NCBI GenBank assembly: GCA_945861345.1
Contig: CAMATX010000027.1
Span: 1-32,056 of the forward strand
DNA from: Comamonas sp. lk
GTDB lineage: Bacteria; Pseudomonadota; Gammaproteobacteria; Burkholderiales; Burkholderiaceae_C
Direction: 5' to 3'
Length of the DNA stretch: 32,056 nt
In this document: positions 24,321-31,735 of the stretch, in pieces
Layout: each line of letters opens with the position of its first letter
Position numbering within the stretch: position 1 is the stretch's first letter
Program-made: the position numbers and the translations under genes
The notes under the pieces: generated by a model
The model's input: the letters and a program-made list of their open reading frames with translations, nothing else
Database searches by the model: none
Told to the model about the DNA's origin: nothing

Positions 24321-24355
24321 GTGCGTCCTATTTTTTTACTTTGAGCAGATCCACC

Positions 24356-25861
24356 ATGTCCACACTTCCCACCATCGGTCACCTCATCGGCGGCCAACTC
24401 ACCCCAGGCGGCACCCGCTTTGCCGACGTGTTCAACCCGGCCACGGGCGCGGTCGAAAAGCGCTTGCAACTGGCCGACAAGCTCACGGTGGAGCAAGCCA
24501 TTGCCAACGCGCAGGCCGCATTCCCCGAGTGGCGCAACACGCCCCCGCTCAAACGCGCTCGCGTGATGAGCAAGCTCAAGGTCTTGCTCGAAGAGCATGC
24601 CCCTGAACTTTGCGCCTTGGTCACTGCTGAGCACGGCAAAGTGCTGGCCGATGCCATGGGCGAGTTGCAGCGCGGTATTGAAAACGTCGAATACGCCAGC
24701 TACGCCCCCGAACTGCTCAAAGGCGAGCACAGCAAAAACGTCGGCCCGGCGATTGATTCCTGGAGCGAGTTCCAGGCCCTGGGCGTCACCGCGGGCATTA
24801 CGCCCTTCAACTTCCCGGTGATGGTGCCCCTGTGGATGTGGCCCATGGCCGTGGTGTGCGGCAATACCTTTGTGCTCAAGCCATCCGAGCGCGATCCCAG
24901 CAGCACTTTGTTGGTGGCGCAACTGGCCCTGGAGGCCGGCCTGCCACCGGGCGTGCTCAATGTGGTCAACGGCGACAAAGAGGCCGTAGACACCTTGCTC
25001 ACCGACCCGCGCGTCAAAGCCATCAGTTTTGTGGGCAGCACGCCGATTGCGCAGTACATCTATTCCACCGGCTGCGCCCACGGCAAGCGGGTGCAGGCTT
25101 TGGGCGGGGCAAAAAACCATGCGGTGGTCATGCCCGATGCCGACGTGGCCAATGCGGTCAGCGCGCTGATGGGCGCGGCCTACGGTTCCTGCGGCGAGCG
25201 CTGCATGGCCATCCCGCTGGTGGTGGCGGTCGGTGACGCCACGGCAGACGCAGTGATTGCCGGCCTGAAGGTCGAGATCGCCAAGATGAAAGTTGGCCCA
25301 GGCACCGAGGCGGATGTGGACATGGGCCCGCTGGTAACCAAGCCGCACTTTGACAAAGTCAAAGCCTATGTAGACCAAGGCGTGGCCGAAGGCGCCAGCT
25401 TGATTGTCGACGGCCGTGGCGTGAATGTGCCTGGCCATGCGCAGGGCTACTTTTTAGGCCCCTGCCTGTTTGACAACGTCAAACCCGGCATGGTGATTTA
25501 CCAGGAAGAAATCTTTGGTCCCGTACTCGGCGTGGTGCGCGTAAAGACCTTACAAGAAGCCATGGATTTGATCGATGCCCACGAATACGGCAACGGCACC
25601 TGCATCTTCACGCGCGATGGCGAGGCGGCGCGCTATTTCACGGACAACATCCAGGTCGGCATGGTCGGCGTCAATGTGCCCCTGCCGGTGCCGGTCGCCT
25701 ACCACTCCTTTGGTGGCTGGAAGCGCTCGCTGTTTGGCGATTTACACGCCTACGGCCCGGATGCCGCACGGTTTTATACCAAACGTAAAACGATTACCCA
25801 GCGCTGGCCTTCAGCAGGCGTGCGCGAAGGCACTATGTTCAGTTTCCCGAGCAGCAAATAA
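24356..25861 (+). CDS. mmsA: CoA-acylating (methyl)malonate-semialdehyde dehydrogenase
   Basis: A 501-residue aldehyde dehydrogenase of the MmsA group, which turns malonate or methylmalonate semialdehyde, CoA and NAD+ into acetyl- or propionyl-CoA and CO2. The start 'TIGHLIGGQLTPGG' is typical and the ATG at 24356 is chosen because the 24 codons open upstream have no protein-like content. 'ITPFNFPVMVPLWMWPMA' at 148-165, 'FVLKPSERDPSS' at 172-183, 'FVGSTPIAQYIYSTG' at 225-239 and 'GGAKNHAVVMPDADV' at 250-264 are hallmarks of the CoA-dependent subgroup. The catalytic cysteine is C283 in 'GSCGERCMAIPL'. 'EEIFGPVLGVVRV' lies in the C-terminal half. In this context it most likely finishes beta-alanine breakdown (the bauC role), though valine or inositol catabolism is possible. 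Confidence 0.95.
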   Translation: MSTLPTIGHLIGGQLTPGGTRFADVFNPATGAVEKRLQLADKLTVEQAIANAQAAFPEWRNTPPLKRARVMSKLKVLLEEHAPELCALVTAEHGKVLADAMGELQRGIENVEYASYAPELLKGEHSKNVGPAIDSWSEFQALGVTAGITPFNFPVMVPLWMWPMAVVCGNTFVLKPSERDPSSTLLVAQLALEAGLPPGVLNVVNGDKEAVDTLLTDPRVKAISFVGSTPIAQYIYSTGCAHGKRVQALGGAKNHAVVMPDADVANAVSALMGAAYGSCGERCMAIPLVVAVGDATADAVIAGLKVEIAKMKVGPGTEADVDMGPLVTKPHFDKVKAYVDQGVAEGASLIVDGRGVNVPGHAQGYFLGPCLFDNVKPGMVIYQEEIFGPVLGVVRVKTLQEAMDLIDAHEYGNGTCIFTRDGEAARYFTDNIQVGMVGVNVPLPVPVAYHSFGGWKRSLFGDLHAYGPDAARFYTKRKTITQRWPSAGVREGTMFSFPSSK

Positions 25862-26043
25862 TAAATTTGACAAATATTTTATTTTTGATGAAAATTAGGC
25901 CTTCACAACGAAATAGCAAATTTAAATAAATTTCTTGAAAAGATAGACAAATTTGTTTTTTTTAGTGAAAATATGTGCGGATTTCGGATGTTGAACCGAA
26001 AGCCTGCAAAAAAAATACCATATTTCAGCCGTTGGAGTCGATC
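25862..26043 (+). promoter_or_regulatory. Very AT-rich leader with repeated motifs, upstream of a winged-helix regulator gene
   Basis: By hand count only about 23% G+C over 25862-25980, against a GC-rich background. A 27-bp imperfect direct repeat (22 of 27 identical) occurs at 25869-25895 and 25946-25972; both start GACAAAT and end TGAAAAT. A looser third copy of CAAAT-N14-TGAAAA starts at 25917. An inverted repeat TTTCGG-N8-CCGAAA sits at 25982-26001, followed by GGAG seven bases before the ATG at 26044. This is probably the promoter and operator region of the regulator gene; the A-tracts may also be a site for nucleoid proteins. Confidence 0.6.
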
Positions 26044-26406
26044 ATGTCAAAAACAAAAGCAGCGAATTTTTCGCAGATGTATACCAAGTATCTGAACCTG
26101 GTTCAGGCTGTTCGCAGCTTGCCCAGTTTTCCGCAACTCGACGCTGTTGAGTCGCGGATGCTCAATGTCTTTGCGGCCGCATGGCACGAAGGCAAGACGA
26201 TCACGGTACTCGAAGCGATGGTGATGCTGCCTGAGATTTCGACCACCACTGCGCACCGTCGTCTCAAGATGTTGCGTAAGAAGGGAATGATCGACCTGGA
26301 CTTGGATGGCCAAGACAACCGGGTGAAGTATGTAGTGCCCACGAAAGCGACGCACCAGTACTTTGCGCAATTAGGTCAGTGCATGGAAAAGGCGCAGATG
26401 GCGTGA
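26044..26406 (+). CDS. Small winged helix-turn-helix (MarR-like) regulator
   Basis: A 120-residue DNA-binding protein. The region 'LDAVESRMLNVFAAAWHEGK' is followed by 'TITVLEAMVMLPEISTTTAH', 'RRLKMLRKKGMIDLDLDGQD' and 'NRVKYVVPTKATHQYFAQLG', which is the helix-turn-helix and wing of MarR-type or LexA-like winged-helix folds. There is no ligand domain. The start at 26044 has GGAG at the right distance; the frame is open 23 codons further but that part lies in the AT-rich leader. The protein probably binds the repeats or the palindrome just upstream. It is followed after 91 bp by a membrane-protein gene in the same direction. I recognise this as a type of regulator seen in Comamonadaceae, without a known target. 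Confidence 0.82.
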   Translation: MSKTKAANFSQMYTKYLNLVQAVRSLPSFPQLDAVESRMLNVFAAAWHEGKTITVLEAMVMLPEISTTTAHRRLKMLRKKGMIDLDLDGQDNRVKYVVPTKATHQYFAQLGQCMEKAQMA

Positions 26407-26411
26407 TCCTG

Positions 26412-26427
26412 GGCGACAGCAGTCGCC
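26412..26427 (+). terminator. Hairpin after the winged-helix gene
   Basis: GGCGAC and GTCGCC form a perfect 6-bp stem with an AGCA loop, 5 bases after the stop codon, followed by TGTTTA. The T-run is poor, so this is a weak terminator at best. A second hairpin, CCTGCA (26453-26458) with TGCAGG (26467-26472), precedes the next gene. Confidence 0.4.
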
Positions 26428-26497
26428 TGTTTAGATCCACTTCCGCGCGTTTCCTGCACTCAAAAATGCAGGCGCATCCTTTGGGAGTGGTTCAACA

Positions 26498-27043
26498 ATG
26501 CAGATTCAAAAAACGATTTTGGTCGTCCTGACGACGGCTTTGGCCTACGTGGCCCTTTTTTCCATCAACAGCTATGCGTACAACGCGCTGGACATGTCAG
26601 CCAGCGAACCCTGGGTTTTTCTGCCCAGCGGACTGTGCATTCTGAGTATTTTGCTGTTCGTAGAGTGGGGCTCTTTGGGTCTGGTGTTGGGCTCCATACT
26701 CATGGGCTGGGGCCAGGTGTATGGGGAAGATCCGATGCTGGCGCTTGGTGTGGCGGTTATTTCAGGGCTGGCACCTTTGGTTGCGCGGTCCTTGTATATG
26801 CGCTACGGCGCGCTGGATGAAAACCTGGAGGGCTTGACGGCCGCATGCCTGCTGCGCCTGACGCTGGTTTTCTGCGCTATCAGCGCGCTCATGCAACAGG
26901 CGTGGCTGGCCTACTGCGGCCGCACTAACGATGTGCTGCAAAGCATGGGTATGCACTTTGCCGGTGAGTTGCTGGGCGCATTGCTGCTGCTCTATACCGG
27001 GAAATTTGTGCTCGATCGCTTGGCGCAGGTCGACAGGGGATAA
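26498..27043 (+). CDS. MASE1-like integral membrane protein without an output domain
   Basis: A 181-residue membrane protein with about five hydrophobic segments: 'TILVVLTTALAYVALFSINS' at 6-25, a long one from about 39 to 72 containing 'PWVFLPSGLCILSILLFVEW' and 'GSLGLVLGSILMGWG', 'LALGVAVISGLAPLVARSLY', 'AACLLRLTLVFCAISALMQQ' and 'AGELLGALLLLYTGKFVLDR'. The 'FLPSGLCILSILLF' segment and the overall order resemble MASE1 sensory domains, which normally head histidine kinases or GGDEF proteins; here the protein ends without any catalytic part. It could pair with the winged-helix regulator upstream or with a separate signalling enzyme. The assignment is by pattern and is not secure. The ribosome-binding site is a plausible GGGAG 13 nt from the ATG. 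Confidence 0.65.
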   Translation: MQIQKTILVVLTTALAYVALFSINSYAYNALDMSASEPWVFLPSGLCILSILLFVEWGSLGLVLGSILMGWGQVYGEDPMLALGVAVISGLAPLVARSLYMRYGALDENLEGLTAACLLRLTLVFCAISALMQQAWLAYCGRTNDVLQSMGMHFAGELLGALLLLYTGKFVLDRLAQVDRG

Positions 27044-27053
27044 TCGCCGCCAC

Positions 27054-29012
27054 ATGGCGCTGATTACTTTACTGGAAGCCCAACTCGCATTTGGGCATGT
27101 ACCCCTGCTAGACAACGCAGGTTTTTCACTCGAAACGCAAGAGCGCGTGGGCTTGATCGGGCGCAACGGCACCGGAAAGTCCTCTCTGCTCAAGATTTTG
27201 GCCGGTCTGGAAAAGCCCGACGATGGCGTTTTGCAGGTGCAAAGCAACACCCGCATCGCCTACGTTGCCCAAGAGCCTGACTTGCAAGCGCAAGACAGTG
27301 TTTTTGAGGCGGTCAGCGTGGGCCTGGCCCGCGTGCGCCACCTGATTGATGAATACTCACAAGGCCACGGCGACCTAGACGCCATGCAAAGCGAGATCGA
27401 AGCGCTTGACGGTTGGAACTGGGAGCAGCGCGTGGGCGAAACCCTGCAGCGCCTGCATCTGGACCCCCAGGCCATCATCAGCACCTTGTCGGGGGGCACC
27501 AAAAAGCGCGTTGCGCTGGCCCAAGCCTTGGTCGCCCAGCCCGACGTGCTGCTGCTGGACGAGCCCACCAACCACCTGGACTTGGACAGCATCGAGTGGC
27601 TTGAAGGGCTGCTGGTGGACTTTGGTGGCAGCATCATCACCGTCACCCACGACCGGGCTTTTTTGGACAACGTGGCCACCCGCATCGTCGAACTGGACCG
27701 GGGCAAGCTGCTGTCTTATCCCGGAAACTTTGCCGCCTATTTGCTGCAAAAAGAAGAGCAACTGGCGCAAGAGGCCGTGCTCAACGCCCGCGCAGACAAA
27801 CTACTGGCGCAAGAAGAAGTCTGGATTCGCAAAGGCGTGGAAGCGCGGCGCACCCGCGCCACGGCCCGCATCGTGCGCTTGGATCACTTGCGTGCCCAGC
27901 GCGAAGCACGGCGCGACGTGGTCGGCAGCGTCAACATGGATGTCAACAGCGGCGCCGTTAGCGGCAAGTTGGTGGCCGAGCTGACCCATGTTTCCAAAAG
28001 TTTTGGTGCGCGCAAAATCGTGGAGGATTTCAGCGCCACCATTTTGCGGGGCGACAAAATCGGCCTGCTCGGGCCCAATGGCGCAGGAAAAACGACCTTG
28101 CTCAAGCTCATTTTGGGCGAACTGCAGGCGGACGCGCCGCCAGCGAACGCCCCGTCGCCCGAACCAGGCCACAGCCCGTGGGGTACGGTGCGCCAAGGCG
28201 CCAATATTTCGGTGGCCTACTTTGACCAAATGCGCAATGCCCTGGACATGGACGCCACGCTGGAAGACTTCATCAGCCCGGGCAGCGAATGGATAGAGAT
28301 CGGCAACCGCCGCCAGCACGTCAAAAGCTACTTGGGCGATTTTTTGTTCTCGCCCGCGCGCGCCAATTCACCGGTGCGCTCTTTGAGTGGCGGCGAGCGC
28401 AACCGACTGCTGCTGGCCCGCCTGTTTGCCCGCCCTGCCAATGTGCTAGTGCTCGACGAGCCTACCAACGACCTGGACATCGACACCCTGGAGTTGCTCG
28501 AAGACCTGCTGCAAAACTACGACGGCACGGTGTTCCTGGTCAGCCATGACCGTACATTTTTAGACAACGTAGTGACCAGCACCATCGCCTATGAAGGTCA
28601 GGCGCGCTGGCGCGAGTTCGAAGGCGGCGTGCAAGACTGGCTGATTCAAAGTAAGCGCGCCAATGCGATCGCTCAAGCCAAGGGGCAAAAAGGCGCGCAA
28701 AACTTCAATTACGGCCGCGACGACAAAGCCGTGGCCACCAGTAAATCCGTAGCAGCGCAGGCCGCACCCGTGACTGCGGTCCCCGCGGCCAAAGTGCGCA
28801 AACTCAGCTACAAAGAGCAGCGCGAACTCGAGGCTCTGCCCCAGCGCATTGCCGACCTAGAAGCCGAGCAAGCCAGCATCAGCAGCCATTTGGCCGACGG
28901 CACGCTGTATGCCAGCGACAACGCCAAAGCGATGCAACTGGCCCAGCGCAACACCGCTATCGAAACTGAGCTGCTGGAGACCTTGGAGCGCTGGGAAGCT
29001 TTGGGCGGGTGA
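27054..29012 (+). CDS. uup: ABC-F family ATPase (Uup-like)
   Basis: A 652-residue ABC-F protein with two ATPase domains and no membrane part; Uup acts on ribosomes and limits precise excision of transposons. The first domain has Walker A 'GLIGRNGTGKSSLLKILAGL' near 33-52, signature 'LSGGTKKRVALAQAL' and Walker B 'VLLLDEPTNHLDLDSIEWLE'. The linker (about 240-310) with 'WIRKGVEARRTRATARIVRL' is the ABC-F arm/P-site region. The second domain has 'LLGPNGAGKTTLLKLILGEL', 'LSGGERNRLLLARLFARPAN' and 'LVLDEPTNDLDIDTLELLED'. A charged coiled-coil C-terminus ('YKEQRELEALPQRIADLEAE') marks Uup. The start at 27054 (MALITLLEAQ) fits the family; a GATAAT lies nine bases upstream, so the mRNA leader may be very short. 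An 8-bp GC hairpin follows the stop. Confidence 0.95.
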   Translation: MALITLLEAQLAFGHVPLLDNAGFSLETQERVGLIGRNGTGKSSLLKILAGLEKPDDGVLQVQSNTRIAYVAQEPDLQAQDSVFEAVSVGLARVRHLIDEYSQGHGDLDAMQSEIEALDGWNWEQRVGETLQRLHLDPQAIISTLSGGTKKRVALAQALVAQPDVLLLDEPTNHLDLDSIEWLEGLLVDFGGSIITVTHDRAFLDNVATRIVELDRGKLLSYPGNFAAYLLQKEEQLAQEAVLNARADKLLAQEEVWIRKGVEARRTRATARIVRLDHLRAQREARRDVVGSVNMDVNSGAVSGKLVAELTHVSKSFGARKIVEDFSATILRGDKIGLLGPNGAGKTTLLKLILGELQADAPPANAPSPEPGHSPWGTVRQGANISVAYFDQMRNALDMDATLEDFISPGSEWIEIGNRRQHVKSYLGDFLFSPARANSPVRSLSGGERNRLLLARLFARPANVLVLDEPTNDLDIDTLELLEDLLQNYDGTVFLVSHDRTFLDNVVTSTIAYEGQARWREFEGGVQDWLIQSKRANAIAQAKGQKGAQNFNYGRDDKAVATSKSVAAQAAPVTAVPAAKVRKLSYKEQRELEALPQRIADLEAEQASISSHLADGTLYASDNAKAMQLAQRNTAIETELLETLERWEALGG

Positions 29013-29247
29013 TGGCCCTGGCCCGCGCAAAGCGCGGGCTGATTTCGGCCAGAATTAAAGGATTGATCACCAAAGGCGCTCGCGCTGCGCAGGCTTCGAG
29101 TTGGTCTAAAGACCAGTCGGCCCATTGCGGGTCGTCGGCCAAGACGTCAATCAGCACGCAGCTGTCCACCAGTGTGGCGCGGGGAGATTGCTGCACCAGG
29201 TAGCGGGCGTCGGGTTCGGCGGCGCCGTGCTTTGCCGGTAGGGCCAT
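28957..29247 (-). pseudogene. Truncated PIN-domain (VapC-like) toxin gene
   Basis: The reading frame starts 2 bp after the antitoxin stop and encodes 96 residues; intact VapC toxins of this type have about 130-145. Residues about 24-75 are clearly PIN: 'ATLVDSCVLIDVLADDPQWA' with the first acidic residue, then 'PLVINPLILAEISPRF' with the conserved Glu. After about residue 75 the sequence enters the antisense of the uup 3' end and becomes unrelated Arg/Pro/Ala-rich sequence. The second half of the PIN fold, with the remaining active-site aspartates, is missing, so no RNase activity is expected. The break lies within about 15 bp of the uup stop codon, indicating a deletion or rearrangement there. 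Confidence 0.75.
29021..29039 (+). terminator. GC hairpin downstream of uup
   Basis: GCCCGCGC and GCGCGGGC pair perfectly (8 bp) around an AAA loop, 8 bases after the uup stop. There is no following T-run. The same bases encode part of the PIN remnant on the other strand, so the hairpin may be by chance of that coding sequence. Confidence 0.35.
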
Positions 29248-29249
29248 GT

Positions 29250-29489
29250 TTAGCCGCGCAAAAAGGCCATGAACTCGTCCGTACCCATGTTTTTGAACTG
29301 GGCGGCATTGGCACTGCCGCGCACTTGGGCAAAGGCCGCGCGCACGGCGTTTGCCTTGGGCACCACCGCGCGGATCAGCACGTCGCCGTTGTCGCGCACT
29401 TCAAATTCAACCTCGCTGTTGGGGTGCATGCCCGCTTTTTCTCGCACCGCCTGCGGAATAGTGACCTGGCCTTTGCTGGTGATTTTCAT
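29250..29489 (-). CDS. AbrB/MazE-type (VapB-like) antitoxin
   Basis: A 79-residue antitoxin of the swapped-hairpin AbrB fold. The DNA-binding N-terminus is complete: 'MKITSKGQVTIPQAVREKAG' at 1-20, then 'EVEFEVRDNGDVLIRAV' and a C-terminal tail that would wrap the toxin, ending 'GSANAAQFKNMGTDEFMAFL'. AAGGA stands seven bases before the ATG. It is the first gene of a toxin-antitoxin pair whose toxin gene, 2 bp downstream, is truncated. It probably still autoregulates through the inverted repeat at 29498-29515. As an orphan antitoxin it might cross-neutralise a related toxin elsewhere. Confidence 0.92.
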   Translation of the reverse strand: MKITSKGQVTIPQAVREKAGMHPNSEVEFEVRDNGDVLIRAVVPKANAVRAAFAQVRGSANAAQFKNMGTDEFMAFLRG

Positions 29490-29497
29490 CTGAAATC

Positions 29498-29515
29498 CTT
29501 ACTTCAAGTAGTAAG
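29498..29515. promoter_or_regulatory. Inverted repeat at the antitoxin promoter
   Basis: CTTAC and GTAAG form 5-bp arms around TTCAAGTA, which itself contains most of the palindrome ACTTCAAGT (29501-29509). It includes the ribosome-binding site of the antitoxin gene and lies 9 bp from its start, as expected for an AbrB-type autoregulatory site. Confidence 0.45.
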
Positions 29516-29519
29516 AATC

Positions 29520-30773
29520 TTACCCAACAACGCCCTCTGAGCGCAAGCGTGCGATGGCAGCGGCGTCCAAGCCCCACTCGCGCAAGAGTTCGTCCGTGTG
29601 TTCGCCCAGCGCAGGCGGGGGGCGGTGCAGTACCGGCGGGTTGTCCATCAGGCGCAAAGGGCTGGCGACCGAGGCAATTTCGGCCACGCCGGTGGCGCCC
29701 TGGCTTGCGGCGCTGAGTGGCTGCGTGATGGCGAGTTCTCGGGCTTGCACTTGCGCGTCGGCAAAGGCCTGGGCCACGGTGTTGATCGGTCCGCAGGGCA
29801 CGGCGTGGTGTTCCAGGTCGGCAATCCATTGGGCGGTGCTGCGGGTGCGGGTAACGGACTGCAACAAGGGTTCGAGCACGTCGCGGTGGCGCACGCGCTC
29901 GGTATTGACGTGAAAGCGCGGGTCGGCGGCCCATTCGGGGTGGCCGGCAACGGCACAAAAGCGGGCGAACTGGCCGTCGTTGCCCACGGCCAGCAGCATG
30001 GCGCCGTCGGCGGTTTCAAAGTCGCGGTAGGGCACCAGGCTGGGGTGGCTATTGCCCTGGCGTTGGGGCGATTGGCCGGTGTTCAAAAAGCCCGCCGCTT
30101 GGTTGGCCAAAATGGCCATCCCCACGTCGAGCAAGCTCATGTCGATGTGCTGGCCCAGGCCGGTGCGGTGGCGCACCTCTACGGCGGCCAGGATGGCGCT
30201 GCAGGCGTAGACGCCGGTAAACAAATCGGTCAGCGCCACGCCCACGCGCTGGGGGCTGCCGCCGGGCGTGCCCTCGAGTTTGCCGGTGATGCTCATCATG
30301 CCGCTCATGGCCTGGACCATCAGGTCATAGCCGGCGCGCTCGGCATAGGGGCCGGTTTGCCCAAAGCCGGTGATAGAGCAGTAAATCAGGCGCGGGTTGA
30401 GCGCGCGCAAACTGGCCTGATCCAGACCGTAGTGCGCCAGGCCGCCGACCTTGAAGTTTTCCACGACGATGTCGCATTGCAGGGCGAGTTGTTTGACCAA
30501 TGCCTGGCCTTCGGGCTGGGCAATGTCGATGGCAATGGAGCGCTTGTTGCGGTTGCAGGCGGTGAAGTAGCTGGCCTGCGTGGTTTCCTGCCCCTGGGCG
30601 TCGCGCAAAAAGGGCGGGCCCCAGTGGCGGGTGTCGTCGCCGTCGCCGGGTTTTTCGATTTTGATGACATCGGCCCCCAAGTCGGCCAGCATCTGGGTAC
30701 ACCAGGGCCCGGCGAGTACCCGGGAGAGGTCGAGGACTTTGAGATGCGCGAGGGCGGGCGTGGTTTGGGGCAT
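29520..30773 (-). CDS. CaiB/BaiF (class III) CoA-transferase
   Basis: A 417-residue class III CoA-transferase that moves CoA between carboxylic acids through an aspartyl-CoA link. 'LKVLDLSRVLAGPWCTQMLA' at 11-30 and 'DLGADVIKIEKPGDGDDTRH' at 31-50 are the family's opening. 'NRNKRSIAIDIAQPEGQALV' follows, then 'VENFKVGGLAHYGLD' and 'YCSITGFGQTGPYAERAGYD', where Asp150 is the expected catalytic residue. 'LLDVGMAILANQAAGFL' and 'PSLVPYRDFETADGAMLLAV' are typical of the second half. The substrate is not determined; glutarate, dicarboxylate or carnitine-type acids are possible. The start MPQTTPALAHL at 30773 fits the family; upstream the frame stays open only by chance. The gene is co-directional with the acyl-CoA dehydrogenase group upstream but separated from it by a 89-bp gap. 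Confidence 0.93.
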   Translation of the reverse strand: MPQTTPALAHLKVLDLSRVLAGPWCTQMLADLGADVIKIEKPGDGDDTRHWGPPFLRDAQGQETTQASYFTACNRNKRSIAIDIAQPEGQALVKQLALQCDIVVENFKVGGLAHYGLDQASLRALNPRLIYCSITGFGQTGPYAERAGYDLMVQAMSGMMSITGKLEGTPGGSPQRVGVALTDLFTGVYACSAILAAVEVRHRTGLGQHIDMSLLDVGMAILANQAAGFLNTGQSPQRQGNSHPSLVPYRDFETADGAMLLAVGNDGQFARFCAVAGHPEWAADPRFHVNTERVRHRDVLEPLLQSVTRTRSTAQWIADLEHHAVPCGPINTVAQAFADAQVQARELAITQPLSAASQGATGVAEIASVASPLRLMDNPPVLHRPPPALGEHTDELLREWGLDAAAIARLRSEGVVG

Positions 30774-30818
30774 GGGCGGGGCTGGTGTCAAAAGCGATAG
30801 CGTAACGACTTGTCTGCT

Positions 30819-30852
30819 GCGCAAGTTTGCGCTAGATCCAAAGGTGCGCAAA
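30819..30852. promoter_or_regulatory. Three GCGCAA elements upstream of the CoA-transferase gene
   Basis: GCGCAA-GT-TTGCGC at 30819-30832 is a perfect palindrome, and its right half TTTGCGC (30826-30832) also pairs with GCGCAAA at 30846-30852. It lies about 46-80 bp before the CoA-transferase start and just after the ychJ stop, so it could be an operator for the first or a hairpin ending the second. Confidence 0.35.
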
Positions 30853-30862
30853 AAACAGGCAA

Positions 30863-31285
30863 TTAAGGGAGTTGTACGCCGTCCAAGTAATACCAGCGCC
30901 CGTTCTCCAGCACAAAGCGGCTGCGTTCGTGCAAGCGCCATGCGGGGGCGCGTGCGGGTTTGAAGCGGGCGACAAACTCCACCTGCGCATGCTCGGCGTC
31001 TAGCACCTGCGCGCTGCGCACTTGCAGGCCCAGCCATTTGCCATCGGTATCGAAGGCCAGGGTGGCTGGACGGGTGCTGGCGTGCCAGGTGGCCAGCAAA
31101 TAGGATTCGCGCTGTAAAACATAAGCGCTGTAGCGCGAGCGCATAAGGCTTTGGGCATCCGGGGGCGCATCGCCTTCCAGATACTGACCGCAACAGCCAG
31201 AGAACCGAAGCGCCTTTCCGTTGGTGCCCGCCCGCGCACACGGGCAGAGCAGGTCGCCTTGCAAAGCCAGCGGGCCTGCGTTCAT
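30863..31285 (-). CDS. YchJ-family (UPF0225) SEC-C protein
   Basis: A 140-residue protein of the YchJ family. An N-terminal cysteine cluster ('LLCPCARAGTNGKALRFSGC' at about 12-31 and 'CGQYLEGDAPPDAQ') is the SEC-C zinc motif, here with a short insertion between the cysteine pairs. 'SLMRSRYSAYVLQRESYLLA' and 'TWHASTRPATLAFDTDGKWL' are diagnostic of YchJ, and the C-terminal NTF2-like part includes 'VEFVARFKPARAPAWRLHER', 'SRFVLENGRWYYLDG'. The function is unknown. The start at 31285 overlaps the rhodanese stop (ATGA), so it is translated from the same message; a longer frame upstream is the rhodanese antisense-frame and not used. Confidence 0.9.
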   Translation of the reverse strand: MNAGPLALQGDLLCPCARAGTNGKALRFSGCCGQYLEGDAPPDAQSLMRSRYSAYVLQRESYLLATWHASTRPATLAFDTDGKWLGLQVRSAQVLDAEHAQVEFVARFKPARAPAWRLHERSRFVLENGRWYYLDGVQLP

Positions 31286-31713
31286 CCGCCTTTGGCGGCC
31301 TTGGCTTGCGCTTTGTGGGCTTCCCAGCTTTGCACCGGCGCGCCGTCTTTGACCCAAGCAGCAAAGCCACCGTCGACATGGGCCACATTCGTCATGCCCA
31401 TTTCTTGCAATGCTTTGGTGGCCAAAGCGCTGCGCCAGCTCGCGGCGCAAAACAGCACGTACTCTTTGGCCTCGTCGCCAAACACCGGTTTGAAGTAGGG
31501 CGATGCCGGGTCTACCCAAAATTCCAGCATGCCGCGTGGTGCCAGCACCGCACCTTCGATGGTGCCTTCGCGCTCGGCTTCGCGGATGTCGCGAATATCC
31601 ACCAATTGCATACGCCCGTCGGCCAGGCGTTCGCGCACTTGCGCAACGGAATAGGTGGTGATGCAGGCGTTGGCCTCATCGACGAGTTGGCGAAATCCTT
31701 TGGTAATCGGCAT
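31282..31713 (-). CDS. Rhodanese-like sulfurtransferase
   Basis: A 143-residue single-domain rhodanese. 'QLVDIRDIREAEREGTIEGA' at about 36-55 and 'PRGMLEFWVDPASPYFKPVF' at 59-78 lead to the active-site loop 'CAASWR' with Cys89 and Arg94, followed by 'SALATKALQEMGMTNVAHVD' and 'GGFAAWVKDGAPV'. Such proteins carry sulfur as a persulfide; substrate unknown. The N-terminal 25 residues 'KGFRQLVDEANACITTYSVA' are the usual helical leader. It follows the acyl-CoA dehydrogenase gene by 22 bp and overlaps ychJ, so the three form one operon. GGAGACAGC before the ATG provides the ribosome-binding site. Confidence 0.93.
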   Translation of the reverse strand: MPITKGFRQLVDEANACITTYSVAQVRERLADGRMQLVDIRDIREAEREGTIEGAVLAPRGMLEFWVDPASPYFKPVFGDEAKEYVLFCAASWRSALATKALQEMGMTNVAHVDGGFAAWVKDGAPVQSWEAHKAQAKAAKGG

Positions 31714-31735
31714 GCTGTCTCCTTGTGTTGTAGGT

